From Lysobacter soli (GTDB lineage Bacteria; Pseudomonadota; Gammaproteobacteria; Xanthomonadales; Xanthomonadaceae): DNA of 64,000 nt. Numbering within the stretch: the first letter of the stretch is position 1; every line of letters starts with the position of its first letter. The stretch covers positions 45,458-109,457 of the forward strand of contig NZ_QTJR01000012.1 in the NCBI RefSeq assembly GCF_003382285.1, written 5' to 3'. Positions 37,901-45,902 of the stretch are shown piece after piece. The position numbers and the translations under genes were made by a program. The notes beneath the pieces are model-generated. The model had not been told where the DNA came from. It saw only the letters and a list, made by a program, of their open reading frames with translations, and made no database searches.

Positions 37901-38921
37901 CCTGGTCGCGCACCGACAGGCGCGCGTACAGCGGAAGCACTTCGGTTTCCCGGTATTTGCGACGTTCCAGCGACAGGTGCGCGTCGCGGATCTCGCGCTC
38001 GCCGGGCAGGAAGATCAGCACGTCGCCACGCGGATCCTCGCGCGTGATCTCGTCGCACGCGGCCACGATGCCGTCGTTGGTGGTGCGATCGCCATCGTCT
38101 TCGCCCTCGCCTTCCAAGGGGCGATAGCGCACCGACACCGGGTAGCTGCGACCTTCCACGTTCACCACCGGTGCATCGCCGAAATGCGCGGCGAAGCGTT
38201 CGGTGTCGATCGTCGCCGAGGTGACGATGACCTTCAGGTCCTTTCGCTTCTGCAACAGCTGCTTGAGGTAGCCGAGCAGGAAGTCGATGTTGAGGCTGCG
38301 TTCGTGCGCCTCGTCGATGAGGATGGTGTCGTACTGCGACAGCCAGCGGTCGGACTGGATCTCGGCCAGCAGGATGCCGTCGGTCATGAACTTCACCGCG
38401 GTCTGCTCGCCGACGTTCTCGGTGAAGCGCACCTGGTAGCCGACCGCGCCGCCGAGCTGCGTATGCAATTCCTCCGCCACGCGGCGCGCCACGGCGCGCG
38501 CGGCGATGCGACGCGGCTGCGTGCAGCCGATCATGCCGGCGGCGCCCCGGCCGGCGGCCAGGCACAGTTTCGGCAGTTGCGTGGTCTTGCCCGAACCGGT
38601 TTCGCCGGCGATGACCACGACCGGATGGGCGCGGATCAGTTCGACGATCTCGTCGGCCTTGGCGGCGATGGGCAGGCTGGGGTCGACGGGCGCCGCGGGC
38701 AGCGCGGCGGTGCGGGCTTCGCGCTGGGCCACGGACGCCGCCAGCGCCGTCGCGAAGGCATCGCGTGCGCGTTCGTCGCCGGGTTTTCCGCTCCATCGCG
38801 ACCACAATCCATGCAGCCGGCCACGGTCGCGACTCAGCGCACCATCGATGGCGCGCCGGGCCTGGCGTAACGCATTGCTGACACTGGCGTGACTAGACTC
38901 CGCCGGATCCATAGACTTCAT
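34974..38921 (-). CDS. hrpA: ATP-dependent RNA helicase HrpA
   Basis: A 1315-residue DEAH-box helicase. Motif I is AGETGSGKTTQLPKL, motif II LIDEAHERSLNIDFL, motif III TSATIDTERF, and motif VI is in QRKGRCGRISEGTCYR. After the helicase core come HA2/OB-fold regions and the DUF3418 C-terminal domain typical of long bacterial HrpA (E. coli HrpA, 1300 residues). HrpA rescues stalled or collided ribosomes on mRNA. Start choice: ATG at 38919-38921 (MKSMDPAESS) or 38910-38912; the frame upstream is open but unlikely to be coding. It is divergent from dps by 86 bases. Confidence 0.93.
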   Translation of the reverse strand: MKSMDPAESSHASVSNALRQARRAIDGALSRDRGRLHGLWSRWSGKPGDERARDAFATALAASVAQREARTAALPAAPVDPSLPIAAKADEIVELIRAHPVVVIAGETGSGKTTQLPKLCLAAGRGAAGMIGCTQPRRIAARAVARRVAEELHTQLGGAVGYQVRFTENVGEQTAVKFMTDGILLAEIQSDRWLSQYDTILIDEAHERSLNIDFLLGYLKQLLQKRKDLKVIVTSATIDTERFAAHFGDAPVVNVEGRSYPVSVRYRPLEGEGEDDGDRTTNDGIVAACDEITREDPRGDVLIFLPGEREIRDAHLSLERRKYRETEVLPLYARLSVRDQDRVFNPGPKRRIVLATNVAETSLTVPRIRYVVDPGLARVKRYSPRGKLDRLHIEPVSQASADQRKGRCGRISEGTCYRLYSEADFESRPRYTDPEIRRAALAGVILRMLSLGLGRIEEFPFLEPPDPRAIADGWQQLAELGAVDEQRRLTPIGKLMSRLPVDVKLARMLVAANEHGVLREMLVIASFLGIQDPRERPADQRAAADNAHAQFADPKSEFVGIIKLWNAYNTAHEELTQSKLRGWCEKNFLGFLRMREWRELHRQLKLMAEELQWKESRAALNEHGALDQSAYATLHKALLAGLPTQIGTRSDKGFDGPRGRKFQLFPGSPLAKKPPPWVLSATLLDTERVWALTNAAIEPDWAIAELSHLLSRRQHDPRWSRSQGRVIGSEQISLFGLVLAPKRPVHYGALFPEESRAIFARDALVTGEINTRSQFLPRNLATLAKARDEEAKQRRSGLVVDEEWMAQWYLDRLPAHVHNAQALDAWYAKLPQPEKAALEWSLADLMIGDESDAVRFPPYLALGNVRLEVKYRFEPGATDDGMTLAVPLHLLNALDAVRLTWLAPGFVQDKAAALIKTLPKTLRRNFVPAPDFARAFHEAHQQPSADTITGELARFLHRLGGVAVAATDFDESALEPHLRMNLRLFDRDGKTVLAESRALDDLRARFGERAAAAFAAKAADGLAQRGLTTFPDAPIPASVPGAGGVPAYPALHDDGDSASLRVHAERDVALREHPRGVRRLLAIALADKLKQARKQLPVTPKMGLLYASIEAAAPRVDGLKEGDRLRADLVDGAFASMTDDAAVGDVRDAAAFAARRDAIGKQVFGDAMERLRQAETILAAVAEARAKLESPLMGWASGNLDDMRAHLATLTPPGFLRSVPADALREYPRYLKALALRGERALRDPVRDQARMLELNLFADALAEAVRSGEADAPDWQALRWDLEELRVSLFAQELGTRGGVSPKKLAQRLAQLRR

Positions 38922-39007
38922 CGTGCTGCCTGAAAAGTAACCACCCCCACATCGCGGACGGCATGGCCCATTGTCGCCGCAATGCCATGATCGAAGGGAG
39001 AACCGCA

Positions 39008-39568
39008 ATGGCCAAAGCCAAGAACGACAAGCCCGCCAAGCCCCAGAAGTCCGACAAGTCGCAGACCCAGCTGACGCCGACCGCCAGCAGCCAGGCCATC
39101 GACATCGGCATCAGCGGCGGCGACCGCCAGAAGATCGCCGAGGGACTGTCGCGCTTCCTGTCCGACAGCTTCACGCTGTACCTGAAGACCCACAACTTCC
39201 ACTGGAACATCACCGGGCCGATGTTCAACAGCCTGCACGTGATGTTCGAAACCCAGTACACCGAGCAGTGGACCGCGCTGGACGAAACCGCCGAACGCAT
39301 CCGTGCGCTGGGTTTCAACGCACCGGGTTCGTACGCCGAATTCATCCGCCTGAGCTCGATTCCCGAGGAACCCGGCCTGACCGAAGCGCCGGACTGGAAG
39401 GAAATGGTCCGCCAGCTGGTGGCCGGCAACGAGGCCGTGGCCCGCACCGCGCGCAAGGTCCTCAAGACCGCCGACGATGCCGGCGACGATCCGACCGTCG
39501 ACCTGATGACCCAGCGACTGCAGACCCACGAGAAGTACGCGTGGATGCTGCGCTCCCTGCTGGAGTGA
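39008..39568 (+). CDS. dps: Dps-family DNA-binding ferritin-like protein
   Basis: A 186-residue Dps protein. The ferroxidase site residues of the family are visible in THNFHWNITGPMFNSLHVMFETQY split as THNFHWN, LHVMFE, and LDETAERIRALG (the D and E of the inter-subunit iron site). The N-terminal 30 residues are Lys/Ala-rich (AKAKNDKPAKPQKSDKSQ), the usual DNA-binding tail. Dps stores iron, consumes H2O2 and compacts DNA in stationary phase. GGGAG precedes the ATG. A strong hairpin terminator follows at 39605. Confidence 0.94.
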   Translation: MAKAKNDKPAKPQKSDKSQTQLTPTASSQAIDIGISGGDRQKIAEGLSRFLSDSFTLYLKTHNFHWNITGPMFNSLHVMFETQYTEQWTALDETAERIRALGFNAPGSYAEFIRLSSIPEEPGLTEAPDWKEMVRQLVAGNEAVARTARKVLKTADDAGDDPTVDLMTQRLQTHEKYAWMLRSLLE

Positions 39569-39604
39569 TGGCGGCGCAGGCCCGCTGATTCAAGGTTCGC
39601 CGAA

Positions 39605-39638
39605 CCCCTCTCCCGCGCAGGGGGAGGGGTTTCTGCTT
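39605..39638 (+). terminator. Rho-independent terminator after dps
   Basis: A ten-base GC stem, CCCCTCTCCC and GGGGGAGGGG with one mismatch and a GCGCA loop, is followed by TTTCTGCTTTC. It sits 37 bases past the dps stop and separates dps from recQ. Confidence 0.85.
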
Positions 39639-39711
39639 TCTGGCGCTGCTGCGGACGGATCCGACCCGGTTTTCCGCCGTTTTCCGAAGGCCTGCCATCG
39701 CCGGGCTTCGT

Positions 39712-39717
39712 TAAACT
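39712..39717 (+). promoter_or_regulatory. Candidate -10 element of recQ (possible leaderless start)
   Basis: TAAACT ends six bases before the recQ ATG (39724), the same spacing as at bioA and queE. Initiation would fall at the start codon. No -35 consensus is evident. The spacer AGGCCG is too near the ATG for a working Shine-Dalgarno. Confidence 0.4.
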
Positions 39718-39723
39718 AGGCCG

Positions 39724-41538
39724 ATGTCAGACCCCGCACTCGATCTGCTCCGCCGCGTGTTCGGCCATCCCGGCTTCCGCGGCGAACAACGGCAGATCGT
39801 CGACCACGTCGCCGGCGGTGGCGACGCCCTCGTCCTCATGCCCACCGGCGGCGGCAAGTCGCTGTGCTACCAGCTGCCCGCGCTGTTGCGCGACGGTTGC
39901 GCGCTGGTGGTGTCGCCGCTGATCGCGCTGATGCAGGACCAGGTCGAGGCGCTGCGCCAGCTCGGCGTGCGTGCGGCCTTCCTGAACTCCACGCTCGATG
40001 CGAACGCTGCGGCCGACGTCGAACGCCAGCTGCTGGCGGGCGAACTGGACCTGCTCTACGTCGCGCCCGAGCGGCTGCTGACCAACCGGTTCCTCTCGCT
40101 GCTCGATCGCGCGCGCATCGCGCTGTTCGCCATCGACGAGGCGCACTGTGTCTCGCAGTGGGGCCACGATTTCCGACCGGAGTACCGCCAGCTGACGGTG
40201 CTGCACGAGCGCTGGCCGGACGTTCCGCGCATCGCGCTGACCGCGACCGCCGACGCGCCGACGCGGCGCGAGATCGCAGAGCGGCTCGCACTGGAAGATG
40301 CGCGTCAGTTCGTCAGCTCGTTCGACCGCCCGAACCTGCGTTACCGCATCGTCCACAAGGACGGCGGCGGCGTGCGGCAGCTGCTGGACTTCCTCGACGC
40401 CCATCGCGGCGAGAGCGGCATCGTCTACGCCTTCTCGCGCAAGCGCGTTGAAACCGTCGCCGAGCAGCTGCAGGCCGCCGGCATCAACGCCCTGCCCTAC
40501 CACGCCGGCATGGACGCGTCGCTGCGCGCGCAGAACCAGCGGCGTTTCCTGCAGCAGGACGGCATCGTGATGGTGGCGACGATCGCGTTCGGCATGGGCA
40601 TCGACAAACCGGACGTGCGATTCGTCGCGCATGTCGACCTGCCCAAGTCGATCGAAGGCTACTACCAGGAAACCGGCCGCGCCGGCCGCGATGGCGAAGC
40701 GGCCGAGGTCTGGCTCAGCTACGGCCTGGGCGACGTGGTGAACCTGCGGCAGCTGATCCAGCAGGGCGAGGCCGGCGAGGAACGCAAGCGCCTGGAACTG
40801 CGCAAGCTCGACGCGCTGCTCGGCTATTGCGAGTCCACGCAATGCCGGAGGCAATCGCTGCTGGGCTGGTTCGGCGAAGCGCATGGCGGCGCGTGCGGCA
40901 ACTGCGACAACTGCCTGGATCCGCCGCGCAGCTGGGACGGCACGCAAGCCGCGCGCAAGGCGCTGTCGTGCGTGTACCGCACCGGCCAGCGCTTCGGCGC
41001 CGGCCACATCATCGACGTACTCCGTGGCGTGGCGACCGACAAGGTCAAGCAGTGGAACCACGAAACCCTGAGCACGTGGGCGATCGGCAGCGACCTGGAC
41101 GAGCGTCAGTGGCGCGGCGTGTTCCGCCAGCTCGTCGCCGGCGGCCTGCTGGAAGCCGACATCGAGCACCACGGCGCGTTGCGCCTCACCGCGCTCAGCG
41201 GGCCGGTGCTGAAGGGCGAAATCGAACTGCGCTTCCGCCACGAACCCGAGAAGCCGGCGCGCGGACGCCGTACCCGCGGCGGCGCCGCTACGGCCGTCGC
41301 CATCGACCTGGATCCCGAATCGCAGCTGCGTTTCGATGCACTGCGGGAATGGCGCAGCAACATGGCGCGCGAGCAGAACGTGCCGGCGTACGTGATCTTC
41401 CACGACAGCACGCTGCGCGCGATCGCCCAGGCCGCCCCGGACGACCTGGACGAGCTCTCGCGCGTGCCGGGCATCGGCGCGAGCAAGCTCGATCGCTACG
41501 GCGAGGCGGTGCTGCAGCAGCTGTTCGACGCGGCCTGA
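39724..41538 (+). CDS. recQ: ATP-dependent DNA helicase RecQ
   Basis: A 604-residue RecQ of full length (E. coli RecQ, 609). Walker [16 protein letters not shown]; motif II and the aromatic-rich loop: [19 protein letters not shown]; motif [15 protein letters not shown]. The RecQ-Ct zinc site has four Cys ([10 protein letters not shown] and CGNCDNC), followed by a winged helix. A C-terminal HRDC domain is visible ([15 protein letters not shown]...[13 protein letters not shown]). RecQ unwinds 3'-to-5' in recombination and fork repair. It is monocistronic between the dps terminator and the GFA gene. Confidence 0.95.
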   Translation: MSDPALDLLRRVFGHPGFRGEQRQIVDHVAGGGDALVLMPTGGGKSLCYQLPALLRDGCALVVSPLIALMQDQVEALRQLGVRAAFLNSTLDANAAADVERQLLAGELDLLYVAPERLLTNRFLSLLDRARIALFAIDEAHCVSQWGHDFRPEYRQLTVLHERWPDVPRIALTATADAPTRREIAERLALEDARQFVSSFDRPNLRYRIVHKDGGGVRQLLDFLDAHRGESGIVYAFSRKRVETVAEQLQAAGINALPYHAGMDASLRAQNQRRFLQQDGIVMVATIAFGMGIDKPDVRFVAHVDLPKSIEGYYQETGRAGRDGEAAEVWLSYGLGDVVNLRQLIQQGEAGEERKRLELRKLDALLGYCESTQCRRQSLLGWFGEAHGGACGNCDNCLDPPRSWDGTQAARKALSCVYRTGQRFGAGHIIDVLRGVATDKVKQWNHETLSTWAIGSDLDERQWRGVFRQLVAGGLLEADIEHHGALRLTALSGPVLKGEIELRFRHEPEKPARGRRTRGGAATAVAIDLDPESQLRFDALREWRSNMAREQNVPAYVIFHDSTLRAIAQAAPDDLDELSRVPGIGASKLDRYGEAVLQQLFDAA

Positions 41539-41643
41539 CGCGCTGGGCGTCGCCCGCAGGCTCTACGGCCGGCTTCCTCGCGCTCCCCACACATCGCCCC
41601 GGATAGCCTGACTTTCCGCCACGTCAGGGTCGTGGAGGCCAAC

Positions 41644-42048
41644 ATGGGCATGACCATCGAAGGCGGCTGCCTGTGCGGGGCCGTCCGCTACAGCGCCACG
41701 GCGCCGCCGGTGTCGCGCAGCATCTGCCACTGTCGGAGTTGCCGGCGAGCCAGCGGCGCCCCGTCGGTCGCGTGGTCGACCTTCCACGTCAACAGCCTCG
41801 TCTTCAGACACGGCATGCCGGTGCGATACCGCTCCTCGCCCGACGTGACGCGCACCTTCTGCGGCGTCTGCGGTACGCAACTGAGCTACCGGCACGACGA
41901 CGACGTGGACAGCATCGACATCACCACGGCCACGCTCGACGCGCCCGAGCAATTCCCGCCGACGAAGGAAATCTGGATCGAACACAAACTGCCGTGGGAG
42001 CGCGCCAACGAGGCGATGCGGCATTACCCGCGGACCAGCACGGGCTGA
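41644..42048 (+). CDS. GFA-family (CENP-V/GFA) zinc protein
   Basis: A 134-residue protein of the glutathione-dependent formaldehyde-activating (GFA)-like family. Zinc-ligand cysteines are all present: GGCLCGAVRYSA, CHCRSCRRASGA and TFCGVCGTQLSY. The founding enzyme makes S-hydroxymethylglutathione; most short members have no proven substrate, so no reaction is assigned. GGAGG lies six bases before the ATG at 41644. A second, frameshifted family member follows at 42090. Confidence 0.85.
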   Translation: MGMTIEGGCLCGAVRYSATAPPVSRSICHCRSCRRASGAPSVAWSTFHVNSLVFRHGMPVRYRSSPDVTRTFCGVCGTQLSYRHDDDVDSIDITTATLDAPEQFPPTKEIWIEHKLPWERANEAMRHYPRTSTG

Positions 42049-42089
42049 CCGCACGCGTCATCGCCGCGGGCGTGATCGGGAGCAATGGA

Positions 42090-42526
42090 ATGTCGGATGA
42101 AACGATCTTCGAAGGCGGCTGCCTGTGCGGTGCGATCCGCTACCGCGCGACGGCCGAACCGCTGCGCGGCGTGATCTGCCATTGCGGGATGTGCCGGCGC
42201 CATTCAGGCGCACCGGCGCTGGCGTTCGTGCATTTCCCGGCGACTGCCTTCACGTGGTCGGGGATGGAGCCGACGTGTTCCGCTCTTCGGCGAACGCCGA
42301 GCGCGGCTTCTGCGCCCGGTGCGGAAGCACGCTCGGGATGCGCGAAGCGGTGCTCGCCGATCGCGTCCAGGTGTGCATCGGCAGCCTCGATGAGCCGGAT
42401 GGAGTACGTATCGACGACCATGTCTGGACGCGCTCGCGCATCGCGTGGTTCGACACCCGCGACACGTTGCCGCGCTTTTCGCGCAGCAGTACGGCGGTGG
42501 CGAGTCAGGCGACCGGGGATGACTGA
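42090..42526 (+). pseudogene. Second GFA-family gene, frameshifted
   Basis: The N-terminal half reads MSDETIFEGGCLCGAIRY ... CHCGMCRRHSGAPALAF ... FTWSG in one frame, then loses the family; the C-terminal half (DVFRSSANAERGFCARCGSTL ... VQVCIGSLDEPDG ... up to the TGA at 42524-42526) continues in the frame one base earlier. The switch falls near the GGGG run at 42260-42263; one extra G there restores TWSGDGADVFRSS and a complete protein of about 145 residues. Either a recent inactivating deletion or a homopolymer sequencing error explains it. Confidence 0.8.
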
Positions 42527-42976
42527 ATCGATTCGCCGTTGGGTCAAGGCGAAAAGATCTTTGGCGTTTGCTCGCCGAATTTGAGACTTATCTGAAGACG
42601 CCTCGGTACGGTTGAACGAAAGCTTCGACTGTTTGCCGCTCGTGCCATTGCTCTTTGCCGCACGGGTGATGCGGCAATTTTCTGATTCCGGTGTAAAGCC
42701 GGCGGTCGTTCGAACCGCATTCGGTCGTGTCGCATGCGGATCCGCGCATGCCGCACTTTCTTCCGGGATTCAGCGCTTTGCACGCGAGAAACGCAGGCCT
42801 GTGTGCGCCACACATTCTCGACGCAAAGAAAACTTCGCATTGATGGTTTGCACGGCGGCGAAAAACGCTTAGGCCCTGATCGAAACGACATGGGGTCAAG
42901 AAATGAGAAGCCGCAGCTGTTCCTGCCCATGGCGTGCGCTACGTGGCTCACGTCGCGCTCGGCAGGTGCTTTGATC
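42527..42976. other. Gene-poor, less GC-rich spacer
   Basis: 450 bases with no supportable gene. It is visibly richer in A and T than its surroundings (for example AAAGATCTTTGGC, GCAATTTTCTGATTCC and GAAAACTTCGCATTG). The short open frames on both strands have no ribosome-binding site, no family resemblance and no third-position GC bias. It probably holds the promoter of the gene at 42977. No clear terminator, direct repeat or att-like site was found. Confidence 0.55.
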
Positions 42977-43375
42977 ATGCCGACGACCATCAATCGCGGA
43001 GCCGGCTGGGTCGTGTATGAGGATGACGCGTCGTTCGGGTCACCATGCCGGTTGCTGTCGCTGCTGCCGGCCCATCGCAGTGTCGCGTCAATCGCGCGCT
43101 ATGCCGAGCAGGTGTATGTCGATCGCTATGCATCGCTGGACGAGCGCTTCGCCTACAAGCGCCGGCCGCAGGATTCCCGGTTCGCCGCCAAGACCGATCC
43201 GCGCCACGGCGGCATCTACGTCGGCCAGTCGCCGCGGTTCGTCGGCGTCTACGCGCAGCGGATCATTTCGCACGCCGGCGTACTGGAGTTCTGGTACCGC
43301 ATCGCCACCGATCGCGGAACGCCCGGCCCCATCTTCGAGTGCCGCATGTTGCGTCTCCCCGTGCCGGGTGTCTGA
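42977..43375 (+). CDS. Conserved protein of unknown function, tandem copy A
   Basis: A 132-residue soluble protein, unrecognised. Notable stretches are GAGWVVYEDDASFGSP, RLLSLLPAHRSVASIARYAEQ, RYASLDERFAYKRRP, GGIYVGQSPRFVGVYAQR and LEFWYRIATDRG. The following gene has the same blocks in the same order. There is no signal peptide, membrane segment or Cys cluster. The ATG at 42977 gives an N-terminus that lines up with copy B. The gene lies right after the AT-richer spacer. Confidence 0.7.
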   Translation: MPTTINRGAGWVVYEDDASFGSPCRLLSLLPAHRSVASIARYAEQVYVDRYASLDERFAYKRRPQDSRFAAKTDPRHGGIYVGQSPRFVGVYAQRIISHAGVLEFWYRIATDRGTPGPIFECRMLRLPVPGV

Positions 43376-43543
43376 TGCGATGACACCGGAGGCAATGGCA
43401 TGAGGCACGCGCTTCGTCGGCAAACGAGCCCTTCCGCGCCCGCGCATTCGCCCGTGGATGAAGAATCGCCCTTACGAAGCGACACCGTGCCCGCCCCGTC
43501 GGACGGACGCGCGACCTGCCGGGACGTACGGGGAGTCGACGCA

Positions 43544-43939
43544 ATGGACCAGAGCGCGGGCTGGGTGATCTACGAGGACTACGGCAATCGGGAGGAGCCA
43601 AGACGGCTGCTCTCCCTGTTGCCGGCCCACAACAGCTACGCCTCGGTGGCGCGGATCATGGAACGGATGTACGCCGAGCGCTTCGCATCGATGGAAGAAC
43701 CGGTTCCGTCAGGGCGACGTCCACGGCGGCCGCGTTTCATGGCGCAGAAGGACGCCGTCGACGGTGCGATCTACGTCGGCCACCTGCCCGTCTACATCGG
43801 TGCCTACGCCCACCGCCTGCGCGTGACCGAGTCCACGCTGGAGTTCTGGTACCGGATCGCCACCCAGGCCCAATCGGCCCGACCGGTCTTCGAGGACCGC
43901 CACCAGGTGCTCGCCATTGGCTGGAAATTCCCGCCCTGA
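43544..43939 (+). CDS. Conserved protein of unknown function, tandem copy B
   Basis: A 131-residue paralog of the preceding gene: SAGWVIYEDYGNREEP, RLLSLLPAHNSYASVARIMER, RFASMEEPVPSGRRP, GAIYVGHLPVYIGAYAHR and LEFWYRIATQAQ. The ATG at 43544 has GGGGAG eight bases upstream and matches the start of copy A. An in-frame ATG at 43400 would add 48 residues with no counterpart in copy A. It may be co-transcribed with copy A. Confidence 0.7.
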   Translation: MDQSAGWVIYEDYGNREEPRRLLSLLPAHNSYASVARIMERMYAERFASMEEPVPSGRRPRRPRFMAQKDAVDGAIYVGHLPVYIGAYAHRLRVTESTLEFWYRIATQAQSARPVFEDRHQVLAIGWKFPP

Positions 43940-44017
43940 GCCGGTCCGGCGGGCCTCGGACATGAGACATCGGCGGCTAGCCTGTATGCTACGCGGCCCT
44001 TCCAATCAGGAATCCGC

Positions 44018-44290
44018 ATGAACAAGGCACAGCTGGTCGAGTCCATCGCCGAGCGTTCGCAGCTCACCAAGTCCCAGGCCGAGGCGGCGCTCAATGCGCT
44101 GGTCGAGTCCGTCACCGCCACGCTGAAGAACGGCGAAGCCGTGACCCTGGTGGGCTTTGGCACCTTCGAGGCGCGCAACCGCGCCGGCCGCACCGGCCGC
44201 AACCCGAAGACCGGCGAGGACATCGTGATCCCGGCCACCATCGTGCCGGCGTTCAAGCCGGGCAAGGCCCTCAAGGACGCGCTGAAGTAA
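44018..44290 (+). CDS. hupB: DNA-binding protein HU (beta type)
   Basis: A 90-residue HU/IHF-family nucleoid protein. [20 protein letters not shown] at the N-terminus, the [25 protein letters not shown] core and the arm ending in [14 protein letters not shown] fit HU-beta. Arm Arg and Pro residues that bend DNA are present (RNPKTGE...IPATIVPAF). AGGAA lies a few bases before the ATG, and a possible -10, TATGCT, is at 43985-43990. hupB often follows lon; that is not the case here. Confidence 0.95.
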   Translation: MNKAQLVESIAERSQLTKSQAEAALNALVESVTATLKNGEAVTLVGFGTFEARNRAGRTGRNPKTGEDIVIPATIVPAFKPGKALKDALK

Positions 44291-44300
44291 GCGCCCTTCG

Positions 44301-44333
44301 CGATGCATGCGGCGGCTGCCGCCGCATGCATCG
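44301..44333. terminator. Perfect 15-bp hairpin after hupB
   Basis: CGATGCATGCGGCGG and its exact reverse complement are separated by CTG, ten bases after the hupB stop. There is no T-run on either side, so it is not a canonical intrinsic terminator; it could still stop transcription or protect the hupB mRNA 3' end. The left ten bases recur at 44442-44451. Confidence 0.7.
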
Positions 44334-44478
44334 TCCATTCATGGTTCGCCGATGTGGTCGCTCCATCGCGCATGAACCCATGTAGAACCGCTGCGCCGGC
44401 GTCTTAACGCCTGGGACGCGCCGGGTCCATCGTTTGCACTCCGATGCATGCGCATCGATTCCGCAACACGAGGCCCCC

Positions 44479-44685
44479 ATGAACCGCATCGATGACCATG
44501 CCGCGCTTCGCGCCGCATTCGCCATGGGCGCACGCATCCAGGCCTGGCACCTGGACGAGAGCGCCCGCAATTCCGCGCAGGGACGCTGGGACACGCTGCC
44601 GACCGATCGCGAACCGGCTTTCTCCTGCCCGGCCCACCTTTATCGCGTGCATCCGGACGACATCCATCTGCTTGAGGCGGAGTGA
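44479..44685 (+). CDS. Small hypothetical protein
   Basis: A 68-residue ORF, ATG at 44479, with GAGG six bases upstream. Residues read like a folded small protein (HAALRAAFAMGARIQAWHLDES and HLYRVHPDDIHLLEAE), with a central W-D pair. No family was recognised. Support is the ribosome-binding site and codon bias; expression is unproven. Confidence 0.5.
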   Translation: MNRIDDHAALRAAFAMGARIQAWHLDESARNSAQGRWDTLPTDREPAFSCPAHLYRVHPDDIHLLEAE

Positions 44686-44982
44686 GCGTCGGCGACTTCG
44701 CTTCGTTGCCGGTGGATGACGCACGTGGCGAACTCGCGCGTTGTTGGCCAGGAGTCTCGCGGTTGGATCGCTTGTCATGTTTTGCACGATATTGGTGATC
44801 CGGCGCGTCGAGATTGCTCCGACCTGCGCATTCGGCACCATCGGCAACCATCCGGCTTGGTCGCGATATTCGCGCGCGCATGCGGTTGGCCGGTACTACG
44901 GCGATTGCTAACAAGCGAAGCCGAGTGACAGGTCCAGGTCGCCGCAGAACTACGAACTGGCGGTGCGTCGCGCCTGTCGAAT

Positions 44983-45058
44983 TGGTGGGCCGTGATGGAT
45001 TCGAACCATCGACCAGCGGATTAAAAGTCCGATGCTCTACCGACTGAGCTAACGGCCC
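44983..45058 (-). tRNA. tRNA-Lys (anticodon TTT)
   Basis: The minus strand folds as a complete tRNA: acceptor stem GGGCCGT paired with ACGGCCC, D arm AGCTCAGTCGGTAGAGC, anticodon loop ACTTTTA within stem ATCGG/ATCCG (TTT), T arm GATGGTTCGAATCCATC, discriminator A. The 3' CCA is encoded (complement of 44983-44985). It decodes AAA and AAG. Confidence 0.97.
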
Positions 45059-45116
45059 ACTTGAAGATCAGCGTCCGCGGTGCGGAACGCGTTCCCGGCG
45101 TTGCGCCGGGGCGTGC

Positions 45117-45122
45117 ATTCTA
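45117..45122 (-). promoter_or_regulatory. Candidate -10 element of tRNA-Lys
   Basis: TAGAAT on the minus strand lies about 58 bases before the tRNA 5' end. A CCCGGCG-TTG-CGCCGGG hairpin (45094-45110) follows it and would be at the 5' end of the precursor. No strong -35 is visible. Confidence 0.35.
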
Positions 45123-45178
45123 GCGCAGGGCGCCGTGACGGTGCAGGTGACGCGTGCCCGTCGCGTGCGAGGTCTCGT

Positions 45179-45877
45179 TCAGACGTAACGCGTGGGATCG
45201 GCGACACCGGCCGCGGCGAAACCTTCGGCACGCAGGCGGCACGCGTCGCAATGCCCGCAGGCGCGGCCCTCGTCGTCGGCCTGGTAGCACGACACGGTCT
45301 GCGCGAAATCCACGCCCAGGCGCACGCCTTCGCGCACGATGTCGGCCTTGCTCATGAACTGCAGCGGTGCGTGCACGCGAATGCCCGCGCCTTCCACGCC
45401 CGCCTTGGTCGCAAGATTGGCGAGCTTCTCGAACGCCTCGACGAATTCCGGCCGGCAATCGGGATAGCCGGAGTAATCCACGGCATTGACGCCGCAGAAG
45501 AGGTCGTTGGCGCCCAGCACTTCGGCCCAGCCCAGCGCGACCGACAGCATGATCGTGTTGCGCGCCGGCACGTAGGTCACCGGAATCGCGTCCTTCGGTG
45601 CGTCCTGTCCGACGGCGTGACCATCCGCGTCGGTCGGCACGGTAATGGTTTCGTCGGTCAGCGCGGAACCTCCGATGCTGCGCAGGTCGACGTTGACCGT
45701 CTTGTGCGCGACGGCACCGAGCGAGTCGGCGACGCGCTGCGCGGCATCGAGTTCGGACGTGTGGCGCTGCCCATAGCGGACGCTGAGCGCGTGCACGTCG
45801 AAGCCCTGCGCGCGGGCGATGGCGACGACGACGGCGGAGTCCATCCCGCCCGAAACCAGGACGACGGCTTTCTTCAT
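45179..45877 (-). CDS. queC: 7-cyano-7-deazaguanine synthase QueC
   Basis: QueC converts 7-carboxy-7-deazaguanine and ammonia to preQ0 with ATP in queuosine synthesis. The 232-residue protein has the PP-loop SGGMDSAV near residue 9-16, YGQRHTSEL, and a C-terminal zinc site with four Cys ([17 protein letters not shown] split as C-x10-C-x2-C-x2-C). It lies 25 bases after queE and ends about 120 bases before tRNA-Lys. queD and queF are not in the window. Confidence 0.95.
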   Translation of the reverse strand: MKKAVVLVSGGMDSAVVVAIARAQGFDVHALSVRYGQRHTSELDAAQRVADSLGAVAHKTVNVDLRSIGGSALTDETITVPTDADGHAVGQDAPKDAIPVTYVPARNTIMLSVALGWAEVLGANDLFCGVNAVDYSGYPDCRPEFVEAFEKLANLATKAGVEGAGIRVHAPLQFMSKADIVREGVRLGVDFAQTVSCYQADDEGRACGHCDACRLRAEGFAAAGVADPTRYV

Positions 45878-45902
45878 AGCGTTTCCTCGAAAACGAACCG
45901 GC

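Noticed and set aside
42588..42899. Short frames on both strands in the AT-richer spacer
   Set aside because: No ribosome-binding sites, no codon bias, no similarity between them or to families.
43400..43543. 48-residue N-terminal extension of tandem copy B
   Set aside because: Copy A has no matching part, and the ATG at 43544 has a good Shine-Dalgarno.
44686..44982. Possible gene or small RNA between the 68-residue ORF and tRNA-Lys
   Set aside because: The 70-codon plus frame at 44716 and the minus frames have no support, and no stable RNA fold stood out in nearly 300 bases.
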